Assembly: GCA_031277035.1 (NCBI GenBank)
Contig: JAISLY010000015.1
Span: 1 to 53,681 of the forward strand
Source of the DNA: Coriobacteriales bacterium
GTDB lineage: Bacteria; Actinomycetota; Coriobacteriia; Coriobacteriales; UBA8131
Direction of reading: 5' to 3'
Length of the DNA stretch: 53,681 nt
A program made the position numbers and the translations under genes. This document shows, one piece after another, positions 46,475 through 53,681 of the stretch. Each line of letters begins with the position of its first letter. The first letter of the stretch is position 1. Below the pieces are notes generated by a model. That model ran no database searches, was not told where the DNA came from, and worked only from the letters and a program-made list of their open reading frames with translations.

Positions 46475-48007
46475 CTATGCGTTTGCAGCACTCCTGCCTG
46501 CCACACGACCAAAGTGTAGGCCGCCGCTGAGAGATGTGCCGGAACCGGGATAATAGAGCCCGTACCAGCCACCGGAGTTCATACCGCCTGCATAAAGATG
46601 CGGAATCGGCTTACCGGTAAGATCGTATACCTGTGCGTTGCTATCAATTTTCAGACCGCCTAATGACCCGAGATTTGCAGAAACATTCAGATGGGCATAA
46701 AAGGGTGGCTTGTCGAGTTTGATGAGCTGCGTATTGCGTCCAAACTCCAAGTCGGCACCATGTTTCTCAACGTTCTCATTCCAAAGTGTCATAGTATTGA
46801 CAAAGTTTGTAGCAGATATCCCGAGGGCCTCAGCCAATGCTTCATAGGTGTCCGCTTTGATCAAGATGCCATCGGTCACGGCCGCATCTACGTCCGCTGC
46901 CCAAGGGCCAACACCTTGCTCCACCATGTTTTGGTCAAGGATCATCCAGGTGGGTCCGTCAAGCTGCGTCATCTGCTGAAAAATCGCCCGATACTGATAT
47001 GCGTAGGTGGCATCTTCACACACAAAGCGCTTGCCTGACGCATTGATGGTGACGCAGGGCAACTGTGGAAGTGAGTTGTCGGTGGCCTGTCCGGTGGCCA
47101 GGTCGAAATCAATCGTTCCGCCCACTGTGGCTAGAGCAGCACCAATCTCAAGCCCCATGCGGATACCATCCCCGCTGGCGAATTCTGAGATCATGGACTG
47201 CTGGGTGGTAAGATCCCAGTACTGCTGTTGGTTAAGAGCCTTGGCGAGTTCCAGGTTGCGATCGATACCTCCCAACGCAAGAATGACCCCTTTGTTTGCC
47301 TTGACGCGTTGCTCTGCTCCCCCAACTGAGACAATGATGCCGGAAACACCGTTTTCAGCGTCGTATACAAGATGTAAGACTTCGCTTGAGAACTCAAATG
47401 TCGCGCCCAGACGCTGCGCCTCTGCGTACTCGGCGTCCGTGAGTACGCCGCCCTGTCCGATGCCACCACCGCCCTCATAGACGTGGATTCGGTCAGCGTG
47501 GAGTTCTTCGGCATAGGGCACATGGCAGTTGCCGTAGACTTTGACGAAATTGATGCCGATGGCGGAAAGCCACTCTACATCTTCAGGTACGCCGGTACAA
47601 AGCGACCGTATCAGCTCCTCGTCTCCTATTCCCTCAGCCTGTTTGAGGTAGCACTCAGCATGTCTGTCAGGCGTGTCATCCGAAAAGGAGGTGAATTCCT
47701 TTTGCCATCTGGTGCCAGCCGCCTGTATGACGCCACCGGATAAGGCAGTCGTACCACCGGGCTTGGAATCCTTTTCAAATACGAGCACTGATGCTCCGGC
47801 TTCAGCCGATGAACAGGCTGCTGCGAGGCCTGTGCCGCCGGCTCCACAGATAACGACATCGGCTTCTCTGTCCCAGTTTGCTGCAGTTGGCGTTGCATCG
47901 GTAGAGCCCTTACCCGCCTCCGAACAACCCACCAAGGCACCCAGTGCCAACCCAGCAGCACCTATGACCGAGCTTTTGAGAAATGTCTTACGTGAGATTT
48001 CTGACAT
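46475..48007 (-). CDS. Tat-exported FAD lipoprotein reductase (fumarate reductase/KstD-like), copy 1
   Basis: 510 residues from ATG 48007 (GGGAGG 8 nt upstream; ATG 48013 is the alternative). Signal SRKTFLK with lipobox LVGC (Cys28) anchors it outside. The FAD loop is GAGGTGLAAA (residues 55-64). The C-terminal parts LGSLGGLKID and YYPGSGTSLSGG resemble KstD-type dehydrogenases/enoate reductases. The active-site His of HTMGG and the Arg of GxNRLG found in fumarate reductases are missing. No FMN or haem domain, so electrons must come from a separate carrier. Substrate unknown; a ring- or enoate-type compound is plausible. Controlled with copy 2. Confidence 0.88.
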   Translation of the reverse strand: MSEISRKTFLKSSVIGAAGLALGALVGCSEAGKGSTDATPTAANWDREADVVICGAGGTGLAAACSSAEAGASVLVFEKDSKPGGTTALSGGVIQAAGTRWQKEFTSFSDDTPDRHAECYLKQAEGIGDEELIRSLCTGVPEDVEWLSAIGINFVKVYGNCHVPYAEELHADRIHVYEGGGGIGQGGVLTDAEYAEAQRLGATFEFSSEVLHLVYDAENGVSGIIVSVGGAEQRVKANKGVILALGGIDRNLELAKALNQQQYWDLTTQQSMISEFASGDGIRMGLEIGAALATVGGTIDFDLATGQATDNSLPQLPCVTINASGKRFVCEDATYAYQYRAIFQQMTQLDGPTWMILDQNMVEQGVGPWAADVDAAVTDGILIKADTYEALAEALGISATNFVNTMTLWNENVEKHGADLEFGRNTQLIKLDKPPFYAHLNVSANLGSLGGLKIDSNAQVYDLTGKPIPHLYAGGMNSGGWYGLYYPGSGTSLSGGLHFGRVAGRSAANA

Positions 48008-48091
48008 ATCCATACCCTCCCAAAATCCGTGTTACTTCGGATAACCCAATCCGACTCACACCTTATCATGCGGGTAGAAAAGCTTACACCC

Positions 48092-48108
48092 TCGCATCGC
48101 TGATGCGA
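48092..48108 (-). promoter_or_regulatory. 17-bp palindrome upstream of flavoprotein 1
   Basis: TCGCATC-GCT-GATGCGA: two perfect 7-base half-sites around three bases. It lies about 80 bases before the flavoprotein start and about 55 bases before the LuxR gene, and matches the site at 51391 at 15 of 17 positions. Likely target of the neighbouring LuxR-type regulator. Confidence 0.7.
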
Positions 48109-48161
48109 TTTTCAATTACTTTGCTTTGAGATACCATGAGGCATGGAGAAGATAAAAGTTC

Positions 48162-49640
48162 ATGATGCATAACAGGTTCAAAATGCTCTTTGAAGGCTTC
48201 GCGAGGCAGCTGCGCGAAGACAGCTTTGCCTGCTTGTCATTCAGTGCGTTGCTGGTTTGGATGTTTCTGCTGTTTTGGAGCGATACTCTGGCGACAGGCG
48301 CGTGGGTCACGGGGTTGAATCTTCTTCAGGCGCGTTCGCTCTGGCTTGGTTCTGAAGCGGTCGTTCTGGGAGTGACATTTGTGCTGGTGGTGACAGGCCG
48401 CCTTCGTGCCGATCATGACAGGAGCCTTGTCGCAACGTCGTCAGCCATCATGTTTTTAGGCACCTCGATCTTTTTGTACAGCACGGTAATCGAAAGTCCT
48501 GTCTCGATTCTCATCATCGGAGTCATTACCTGTGGAGTGGCAAGTGCCGGCCTTTTGTACCGCTCCGGTCTACACCTGTCGCAGAAAGGCCCGAAACGCC
48601 TGCTTCTCAATGTGGCGCTTGCCTTACTGTTGGCCTCATGCCTGGACAGCATCATCCTTTTATTACCGGAGATCCTGCGCTATCTTCTGGCAAATCTCAT
48701 GCCGGTGCTGGTCGGATTGTTTCTGCTTGTCTCATTGAAGCGTCTGCCAGGTGAGAGGGGCGATACGGCGTCTGCTGATAGGGTAAAGGGCTCGTCGGCA
48801 TCAAGGAGAGCGATGTTGATACGTGTGGTACTGTTGCCGTTGATCGTTGGCCTTTCCTATGGTCTGATGCAACGGCTTGCCACTGAGACTGCATATCCTG
48901 TGGTCGCAGACAGCGGCCTTAATGCGCTCGCCATCTTTATTTCAGCGATACTGATCTTCGTGTTGGCCACGTTCTTCGAGTCAGCCGGACTTATTAAAGC
49001 AATCTGTTTTGTCACGATACCTGTGATAGGCATCGCATACGTGCTACTCCCGCTCCTCCCCACATCCTACATGGCCGCTCAGTCGATCTGCATCATCGGC
49101 TTCAATAGCTTCTATTTTATGGTCTGGGCTCTCTGGTCTGGTCATCAGAAAGGCATGGTTCTGGAAAGGCGCTTTTTGCTGGGGCTGTTCGTGTTGGTGT
49201 TGGCCGAGTCTTTGGGCTCTGTCATAGGTGATCGCACACTGGCCTTTGTTACGCATTCCTCCCAAACTCCGACCATCATCTCCCTGATAGTGGTCTATCT
49301 GCTGTTGATGGCAGGGTTTTTCTCCTTCGATCGTACCTTTGTAGCTGGCACTTCGATCGATCTTGATGATAATATCGATGAGGTGCTGCTTCGCCCAGAG
49401 CCTGTGGTCGGAAGCTTGGAGAGCATCATCAAAAGATATGGCCTGTCGGCGCGCGAGGCGGATGTCTTTCGACTCCTGGCTCGCGGCCGCAACCGCACGA
49501 ACATCTCCAAGACACTCTTTATCTCCGACAACACCACCCGTACTCATATGCGCAATATCTATCGTAAGCTCGGGGTGCACTCCCAGCAAGTTTTACTTGA
49601 CCTGCTGGATAGTGAACAGGCGCAGGAGCGCAAGACATGA
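48162..49640 (+). CDS. Membrane-embedded LuxR-type regulator (about 12 TM helices plus HTH)
   Basis: 492 residues. About twelve membrane helices occupy residues 20-400, followed by a LuxR-type helix-turn-helix (about 424-476: LSAREADVFRLLARG, NISKTLFISDNTTRTHMRNI). Such regulators are often found next to exported flavoprotein reductase genes in Eggerthellaceae. It probably senses the reductase substrate in or across the membrane and activates the flanking flavoprotein genes. Start: two adjacent ATGs (48162, 48165), GGAG about 13 nt upstream. Confidence 0.9.
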   Translation: MMHNRFKMLFEGFARQLREDSFACLSFSALLVWMFLLFWSDTLATGAWVTGLNLLQARSLWLGSEAVVLGVTFVLVVTGRLRADHDRSLVATSSAIMFLGTSIFLYSTVIESPVSILIIGVITCGVASAGLLYRSGLHLSQKGPKRLLLNVALALLLASCLDSIILLLPEILRYLLANLMPVLVGLFLLVSLKRLPGERGDTASADRVKGSSASRRAMLIRVVLLPLIVGLSYGLMQRLATETAYPVVADSGLNALAIFISAILIFVLATFFESAGLIKAICFVTIPVIGIAYVLLPLLPTSYMAAQSICIIGFNSFYFMVWALWSGHQKGMVLERRFLLGLFVLVLAESLGSVIGDRTLAFVTHSSQTPTIISLIVVYLLLMAGFFSFDRTFVAGTSIDLDDNIDEVLLRPEPVVGSLESIIKRYGLSAREADVFRLLARGRNRTNISKTLFISDNTTRTHMRNIYRKLGVHSQQVLLDLLDSEQAQERKT

Positions 49641-49642
49641 CT

Positions 49643-49756
49643 TGCAGCACCCTACGCCCTGGAGCGCCCCGGCGTCTTGCAGCATCCTACGCCTCGGAGC
49701 GCCCCTACACCCTGCAACACCCCTACACCCTGCAACACCCCTGCGCCCTGGAGCAA
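49643..49756. repeat. Degenerate CCCTACACCCTGCAACAC repeats
   Basis: Seven or so imperfect 16-18-bp units fill the gap between the convergent LuxR and flavoprotein genes. No hairpin terminator was recognised. Confidence 0.8.
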
Positions 49757-49762
49757 AACGTC

Positions 49763-51319
49763 TCAGAAGGCGGTCTCTGCCAAAGCGTTGGTGGCTGCAC
49801 TTTTGCCGAACACCAATGTGGACAGTATGCCCGTGCCGGTACCGGGATAATATGACCCCATAAAGCCGCCGGCGACCTGACCGGCTGCGTACAGATGCGG
49901 GATAGGATTTCCGGATGTATCCAGAACTTGCGCCTTGGTGTTGATCTTTAAACCCCCCAAAGCGCCGAGACTGTAATCATAGCTCCTGGTGGCATAGAAC
50001 GGTGCGGTATCAATCGTCTCAAGGCCACATGCACGGGTTGGAAACTGACTGTCACTCCCCGTTGTAGACATATCGGCATTCCAGATATCAATCGCTCGCT
50101 TGAGGTTTTGTGGAAGGACGCCCACCTGGGTAGCCAGATCCTCTATCGTATCTGCCTTGAAAACCGTGCCATCCGCGATTTCGGCAGAAAAATCATCACT
50201 CATCGGGCTTACGCCTCCAACGACAGCACCGGTGAGCGCTGCGGCTTTGGCGTCGAACACGCCCCATGCGATATGATCTTCCTGAGCAAAGATGGCTCGG
50301 AGCACCCAGGCGTAGTGGTCAGATTCGCTGACAAAGCGATGGCCGTATTTGTTAACGATGATGCCGGGAACTTCGGGAACCTGAGGAAGTGTGGGTGTGC
50401 CACCGATATTGTTGGATAATCCAATGAAGCCGCCCATGCCTGCGAGATCCGCTCCGAGTGCCATACCCATGCGCAATCCGTCGCCGATGTTCGTGGCCAC
50501 CGTGAGGGCGCGGCCATCCCTGAGCGTCTGCACCATGTGCAGATTAAAGGACTTGGCAAACTCCTCGCTTCTATCATAGCTGCAGGTAGCCAGGATCACG
50601 GCCCGAGTGCCTTTGTACCTGCTCCCATCTTCCGCTTCCACACCGATGACGGTGCCCTCGGCGTTGGTAATGAGTCTGATGCCGCGCGTATTGTAGACAA
50701 ACTCGACCGCCGCCGCCTCTGCCGCCCGCATGAGAGCGGCCACATGTGCCTGGCCATACATCAGGTCGTTTGTGTCAGTACCAGCCAGATGAATGCGGGG
50801 TTTTTGCACTTCGGGATTCACATTGGGAATGAATCCATTGCCGTATACCACCTCGTATTTGATGCCGAGTCCTTTCATGAATTCGATACATCCAGGTGCC
50901 TCAGCTGTGGCAAAGCGGATCAAATCCTCGTCCAGCTGACCTTCACCACACTGTAGATAGAACTCGGCGTGCTTCTCCGGAGTATCATCGTCTGTGTCAG
51001 AAAACGCCTTCTGTTCCTCTGTACCCGCCGCCTGTATGACGCCTGAGGAATTGATTGTGTTGCCACCGACAGCCGATGTCGCCTCAAGTACAACAACCGA
51101 TGCTCCACCCTGAGCAGCGACAATCGACGCTGTGAGTCCTGCTCCGCCAGCGCCGATGATGAGGATGTCAGCCTCCCTGTCAAAAGCAATCTCCTCCGGC
51201 GCTGTCTGGGTCTGCCCTCCACCTGCCGGCGTACAGCCGGCCATTCCAAGGGCTGCAGCGCCTGCCAGGGCAACGCCGGCACCTGCAACGAAGTCTCTAC
51301 GCGAGAATCCTCTTTCCAT
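49763..51319 (-). CDS. Tat-exported FAD lipoprotein reductase, copy 2
   Basis: 518 residues from ATG 51319 (GGAG 5 nt upstream); the frame extends 13 codons upstream without a ribosome site. Signal SRRDFVAG with lipobox MAGC (Cys29), FAD loop GAGGAGLTAS, C-terminal LGALGGLKIN and YYPGTGTGI. Same architecture as copy 1, with which it shares many blocks (GVIQAAGT, DDTPEKHAE, GLRMGMALGA), so the two are paralogues. Catalytic His/Arg of fumarate reductase are also missing. No FMN/haem domain. Likely reduces a different but related substrate. Confidence 0.9.
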   Translation of the reverse strand: MERGFSRRDFVAGAGVALAGAAALGMAGCTPAGGGQTQTAPEEIAFDREADILIIGAGGAGLTASIVAAQGGASVVVLEATSAVGGNTINSSGVIQAAGTEEQKAFSDTDDDTPEKHAEFYLQCGEGQLDEDLIRFATAEAPGCIEFMKGLGIKYEVVYGNGFIPNVNPEVQKPRIHLAGTDTNDLMYGQAHVAALMRAAEAAAVEFVYNTRGIRLITNAEGTVIGVEAEDGSRYKGTRAVILATCSYDRSEEFAKSFNLHMVQTLRDGRALTVATNIGDGLRMGMALGADLAGMGGFIGLSNNIGGTPTLPQVPEVPGIIVNKYGHRFVSESDHYAWVLRAIFAQEDHIAWGVFDAKAAALTGAVVGGVSPMSDDFSAEIADGTVFKADTIEDLATQVGVLPQNLKRAIDIWNADMSTTGSDSQFPTRACGLETIDTAPFYATRSYDYSLGALGGLKINTKAQVLDTSGNPIPHLYAAGQVAGGFMGSYYPGTGTGILSTLVFGKSAATNALAETAF

Positions 51320-51390
51320 TGTTTCTCCATTCCTCAGTGGGTTTTCATAATCGAACATGAGGAAGTGTAGGAGACCGATGGATCAAGCCA

Positions 51391-51407
51391 TCGCATGGCT
51401 GATGTGA
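51391..51407 (-). promoter_or_regulatory. 17-bp near-palindrome upstream of flavoprotein 2
   Basis: TCGCATGGCTGATGTGA, 15 of 17 identical to the site at 48092-48108 and at a similar distance (72 bases) from the start. TACACT further downstream on the minus strand may be the -10 box. Confidence 0.68.
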
Positions 51408-51522
51408 AAATGTCAAAACGGGGAGATGGCCTCATGGTTTTCGCTGTGTCAGGCGCGTATTGTGCTCGGTCAGGCCAGTATGTGTGTCGCTCCTGCTCCG
51501 ACGCGTTGGCGCCCGTTCATGT

Positions 51523-52164
51523 TCACCATTGGCGTTTATGCTGCCGGTAGAGCCACCAGGCCCTGCATGCCCAGTAGCCCGTGAGGGCTGTCAGGGCCAG
51601 AAGTACGAGTTCAATGAGGGGGATAAAGCCAACCCTCATCAGAGCGAATGGGGTCTCAAGGAGAAAAGCCCGCCAAAACCTCAGGCCGCTTAGCTCCCAA
51701 AGCTCCGGGGTCAGGTACCAGTCATGGAAATCGGCAGAGGGCAAACCAGAGATGTAGCCCCACAGCACGGGAAGGGCAAGAGCCCAGAGGCCGCAGAGCA
51801 GAGCAAAAGAGAGATTGAACTGCCCAAATCTTTTATAGCGCGCAGCCCTGGATTCCTCGTCCGAGAAGATGTCTTCCGTCTGCACCGTGCCCGGTCTGGG
51901 CAAAAAATACTGTGAGCCACTCTGCCAACTTCCGCAGACGTGCTCCCAACCCGCGTCCGCGAACAGGGTGAGGTATTCCTCAAATTGCTCCTTGCCGGTA
52001 AAGATACGGTAATCGACCCGGTAGTTCAGCGGTGCCGGCTCAGCGGCTCTGAAGATGTAGACCCCGTAGGAGGTGTATCTCACCAGCTGCTGGCCTTTTT
52101 GCGCCATGGCACGCAGATAGGCTTCTTCCTTATCTATATCGACAAAAGTCTTGAAGACCCTCAT
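51523..52164 (-). CDS. DUF2812 membrane protein
   Basis: 213 residues. The first 100 residues are the DUF2812 domain (KTFVDIDKEEAYLRAMAQKG, NYRVDYR, GWEHVCGSWQSGSQYFLP), followed by two membrane segments (about 118-138 and 175-200). In Firmicutes it is nearly always encoded behind a PadR regulator, as here (4-base ATGA overlap). Function unknown; membrane-stress or drug response is suspected from this pairing. Less GC-rich than average here. Confidence 0.9.
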   Translation of the reverse strand: MRVFKTFVDIDKEEAYLRAMAQKGQQLVRYTSYGVYIFRAAEPAPLNYRVDYRIFTGKEQFEEYLTLFADAGWEHVCGSWQSGSQYFLPRPGTVQTEDIFSDEESRAARYKRFGQFNLSFALLCGLWALALPVLWGYISGLPSADFHDWYLTPELWELSGLRFWRAFLLETPFALMRVGFIPLIELVLLALTALTGYWACRAWWLYRQHKRQW

Positions 52165-52490
52165 TGTGGCTGACCTCCCTCCGGTATCAGACGTTCTGCA
52201 ACGACTACCAGGTGTTTCAGGCGCTCAATTTCCAGGCGCAAAAGGTTTCTGCCCTTATCCGTAAGGACATACACCCGCCTTCGTCTGTCGTCGTTGGGTA
52301 CCTCCTGTATGAGTTTTTGCCCGCTCAGGTTCTCAAGCGCTCCATAAAGCGTCCCCGCCGCAATCCTGACCTTCTGCTCGCTCAGGCTCTCTACCTTCTG
52401 CATGATGATATAGCCATGCGCCGGCTCCAAAAGCGACAGCATGATGTAGAAGGTCGTCTCGGTGAGCGGAAGCAGCTTGTTGAGGTTCAC
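52161..52490 (-). CDS. PadR-family regulator
   Basis: 109 residues: winged helix (LLEPAHGYIIMQKVE, AAGTLYGALENLSGQKLI, DDRRRRVYVLTDKGR) and a dimerisation helix. It should repress its own operon. The start ATG 52490 follows GAAGGTGAGG. Partner: DUF2812. Confidence 0.92.
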   Translation of the reverse strand: MNLNKLLPLTETTFYIMLSLLEPAHGYIIMQKVESLSEQKVRIAAGTLYGALENLSGQKLIQEVPNDDRRRRVYVLTDKGRNLLRLEIERLKHLVVVAERLIPEGGQPQ

Positions 52491-52537
52491 GACCTCACCT
52501 TCCTCTTATGCATGGTACCGGTATATAGCAAAACTAA

Positions 52538-52575
52538 ACAGTTAAACTGTATATCGTCAGACTGTATATGTCAAG
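52538..52575 (-). promoter_or_regulatory. Candidate PadR operator
   Basis: A perfect palindrome ACAGTT-A-AACTGT (52538-52550), overlapping two direct copies of ACTGTATATNGTCAG-like sequence (52546-52575). Upstream of padR, in AT-rich DNA, matching the ATGT/ACAT-type palindromes PadR proteins favour. Confidence 0.5.
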
Positions 52576-52656
52576 AGAGAATTTGTGACACTCCAGCTGT
52601 CAGTGCATTGCCCATGGCACGCCTTCGGCTTCCTGATGCTCTCAACGGAATGGTAG

Positions 52657-53064
52657 TCATACTCCTACAGTTGGCAAGCGCACTTCTTCAATTCCTGATT
52701 TACGCACAGCTACTATCCACGGCCCTGGTTTTGAGAACCACTTCTCAAGGCGGCTCCAATTTCTCTCAATGACCGTGACGCTTTCCGCAAATGAAAGTTG
52801 TTGATGCACCAGGCAAATCATTCTGAGCGTGTGCTTGATAACCGCATCCCGTTCAGCTGCCCGTCTGCGGATGGCGGCATCCTTTGTAAACACAATCCAG
52901 TTGTTGCCCCCGACGGCCTCAATCCACTCGACATCCTGTACGTCGGAGCGGCTGAATACCCCCATCATCGTTTTTACTTCAAACCCCTTGTTGCGCAGGT
53001 ATTCGGGGAACCGCTTTGTTCCCAGGCAGTGATCAACAAAAAACTCAGGCTGCGATTGCAACAT
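52657..53064 (-). CDS. DUF5615/PIN-like toxin
   Basis: 135 residues. FFVDHCLG and YLRNKGFEV, an acidic SDVQDVEWIEAV and FTKDAAIRRR fit PIN-like (DUF5615/VapC45) proteins with conserved Asp residues. It overlaps the upstream DUF433-type antitoxin by 20 bases. Likely an RNase toxin. Confidence 0.75.
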   Translation of the reverse strand: MLQSQPEFFVDHCLGTKRFPEYLRNKGFEVKTMMGVFSRSDVQDVEWIEAVGGNNWIVFTKDAAIRRRAAERDAVIKHTLRMICLVHQQLSFAESVTVIERNWSRLEKWFSKPGPWIVAVRKSGIEEVRLPTVGV

Positions 53065-53681
53065 GGGTGCGTAAGATCGACTCGGCTACAGAACTCGCAA
53101 CAGCTAACTCATCGCAGATGTCCTTGAGAGTCTCCCCGGCTTTGAACAGCTGAATGACATCATCAACGCGTGTTCTTGTGCCCTTGATGATGGGCTGACC
53201 GAATGCGAATCTGTAATCCGCTACAATGTCTGTATCGCCGTAAGCTGCGAGTTTGATGGTTTGGGGGAATTGCTGTTCGTCCCATGTGATAAGGCGCAGC
53301 CCTTCTTCGACTATCTTTGGGATTGTTGCTTGAAGGTCTTTTGCCCTGGTCCACTCAGGAGCGTCGCTTGTTCTTGCAAGATTCATCAGAATATCTTTGC
53401 CATCATACGCAAGCCTACCCTCCTTCAGCATATCTTTGCCAAGCTTAGCTCTGATGGCTTTCATGCCAGAAGCGATGGTCTGCAAGGACAGTCCACCTCG
53501 TCGGAACTCACAGTAGAGCTGTGCTTCTACCAGTGCAATGAATGGAAGCCTGGCACCATGCTGTGTTTCTGGTGTCAACATTGTAAGCAGGCCCTCTTTG
53601 TGAGCCCACCGATTCAGTTTGCTTGCAGTTATGCCCAAATGGTATGCTGCCGTCTTTATCGTGTACAGCGGGACGGTAAAA
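53045..53681 (-). CDS. DUF433-type antitoxin, N-terminus cut by the right edge
   Basis: The frame is open to the last base. It reads TVPLYTIKTAAYHLGITASK, a helix-turn-helix, before the TTG at 53638; so the true start lies beyond the window. The C-terminal 70 residues (DIVADYRFAFGQPIIKGTRT, VDDVIQLFKAGETLKDICDE) are the DUF433 domain, as in VapB45-type antitoxins. Composition is AT-richer than most of the window, suggesting transfer. Confidence 0.8.
   Translation of the reverse strand, partial: FTVPLYTIKTAAYHLGITASKLNRWAHKEGLLTMLTPETQHGARLPFIALVEAQLYCEFRRGGLSLQTIASGMKAIRAKLGKDMLKEGRLAYDGKDILMNLARTSDAPEWTRAKDLQATIPKIVEEGLRLITWDEQQFPQTIKLAAYGDTDIVADYRFAFGQPIIKGTRTRVDDVIQLFKAGETLKDICDELAVASSVAESILRTHVAIAA

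Overview
The window is a GC-rich piece of a bacterial chromosome. Its content suggests an anaerobic actinobacterium of the Coriobacteriia, most likely Eggerthellaceae. The pointers are Tat-exported flavoprotein and molybdopterin lipoprotein reductases, a membrane-embedded LuxR-type regulator next to them, a thiamine-dependent 2-oxoacid:ferredoxin oxidoreductase, and actinobacterial-type groES-groEL under a CIRCE operator. The lineage is an inference from gene content; no rRNA or tRNA gene was seen.

Layout. 1-7.1 kb: the start of a sensor kinase (cut at the left edge), a repeat-rich spacer with a 28-bp inverted repeat, an MFS exporter and a large secreted leucine-rich-repeat protein. 7.1-10.2 kb (minus strand): molybdenum cofactor operon moeA-moaA-moaC. 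10.5-13.6 kb: an EFR1-type flavodoxin/ferredoxin overlapping ligA. 13.8-16 kb: CIRCE-controlled groES-groEL. 16-17 kb: a PIN-type toxin-antitoxin pair. 17-23 kb: tilS-hpt-ftsH-folE-folP. 23-28.6 kb: TetR with a divergent MMPL exporter, a second PIN toxin-antitoxin pair, an orphan OmpR-type regulator, and an Xre regulator with a frameshifted CPBP protease. 28.7-35 kb: a DUF6273 membrane protein, a ferritin-like protein, glnA, a P-loop ATPase and a two-domain DUF2779 nuclease. 35-42.8 kb: a sensor kinase with a c-type haem motif, its response regulator, and a molybdopterin reductase operon (Cys-rich small protein, catalytic lipoprotein, four-cluster ferredoxin, TorD-type chaperone, haem-type membrane protein), followed by a HEPN gene remnant. 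43.2-46.2 kb: four subunits of a VOR/KOR-type oxidoreductase. 46.4-51.4 kb: two exported flavoprotein reductases flanking a 12-TM LuxR regulator. 51.5-53.7 kb: PadR-DUF2812 and a DUF5615/DUF433 toxin-antitoxin pair running off the right edge.

How the genes work together. The cofactor genes can supply the molybdoenzyme. The haem-sensor two-component pair lies directly upstream of that enzyme, and three 11-bp direct repeats of OmpR-family type lie between them. The two flavoprotein genes share a near-identical 17-bp palindrome about 75-80 bp before their starts, and the LuxR regulator between them is the obvious candidate reader.

The most striking general feature is a large set of unrelated tandem repeats (units about 6-31 bp). 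They sit in spacers and, as in-frame Ala/Gly/Pro/Ser/Glu-rich inserts, inside or at the ends of conserved proteins (MFS, MoeA, LigA, TilS, FtsH, MMPL, DUF2779, TorD, the TPP subunit). A 16-bp tandem duplication of the same kind has frameshifted the CPBP gene, which suggests the process is still active.
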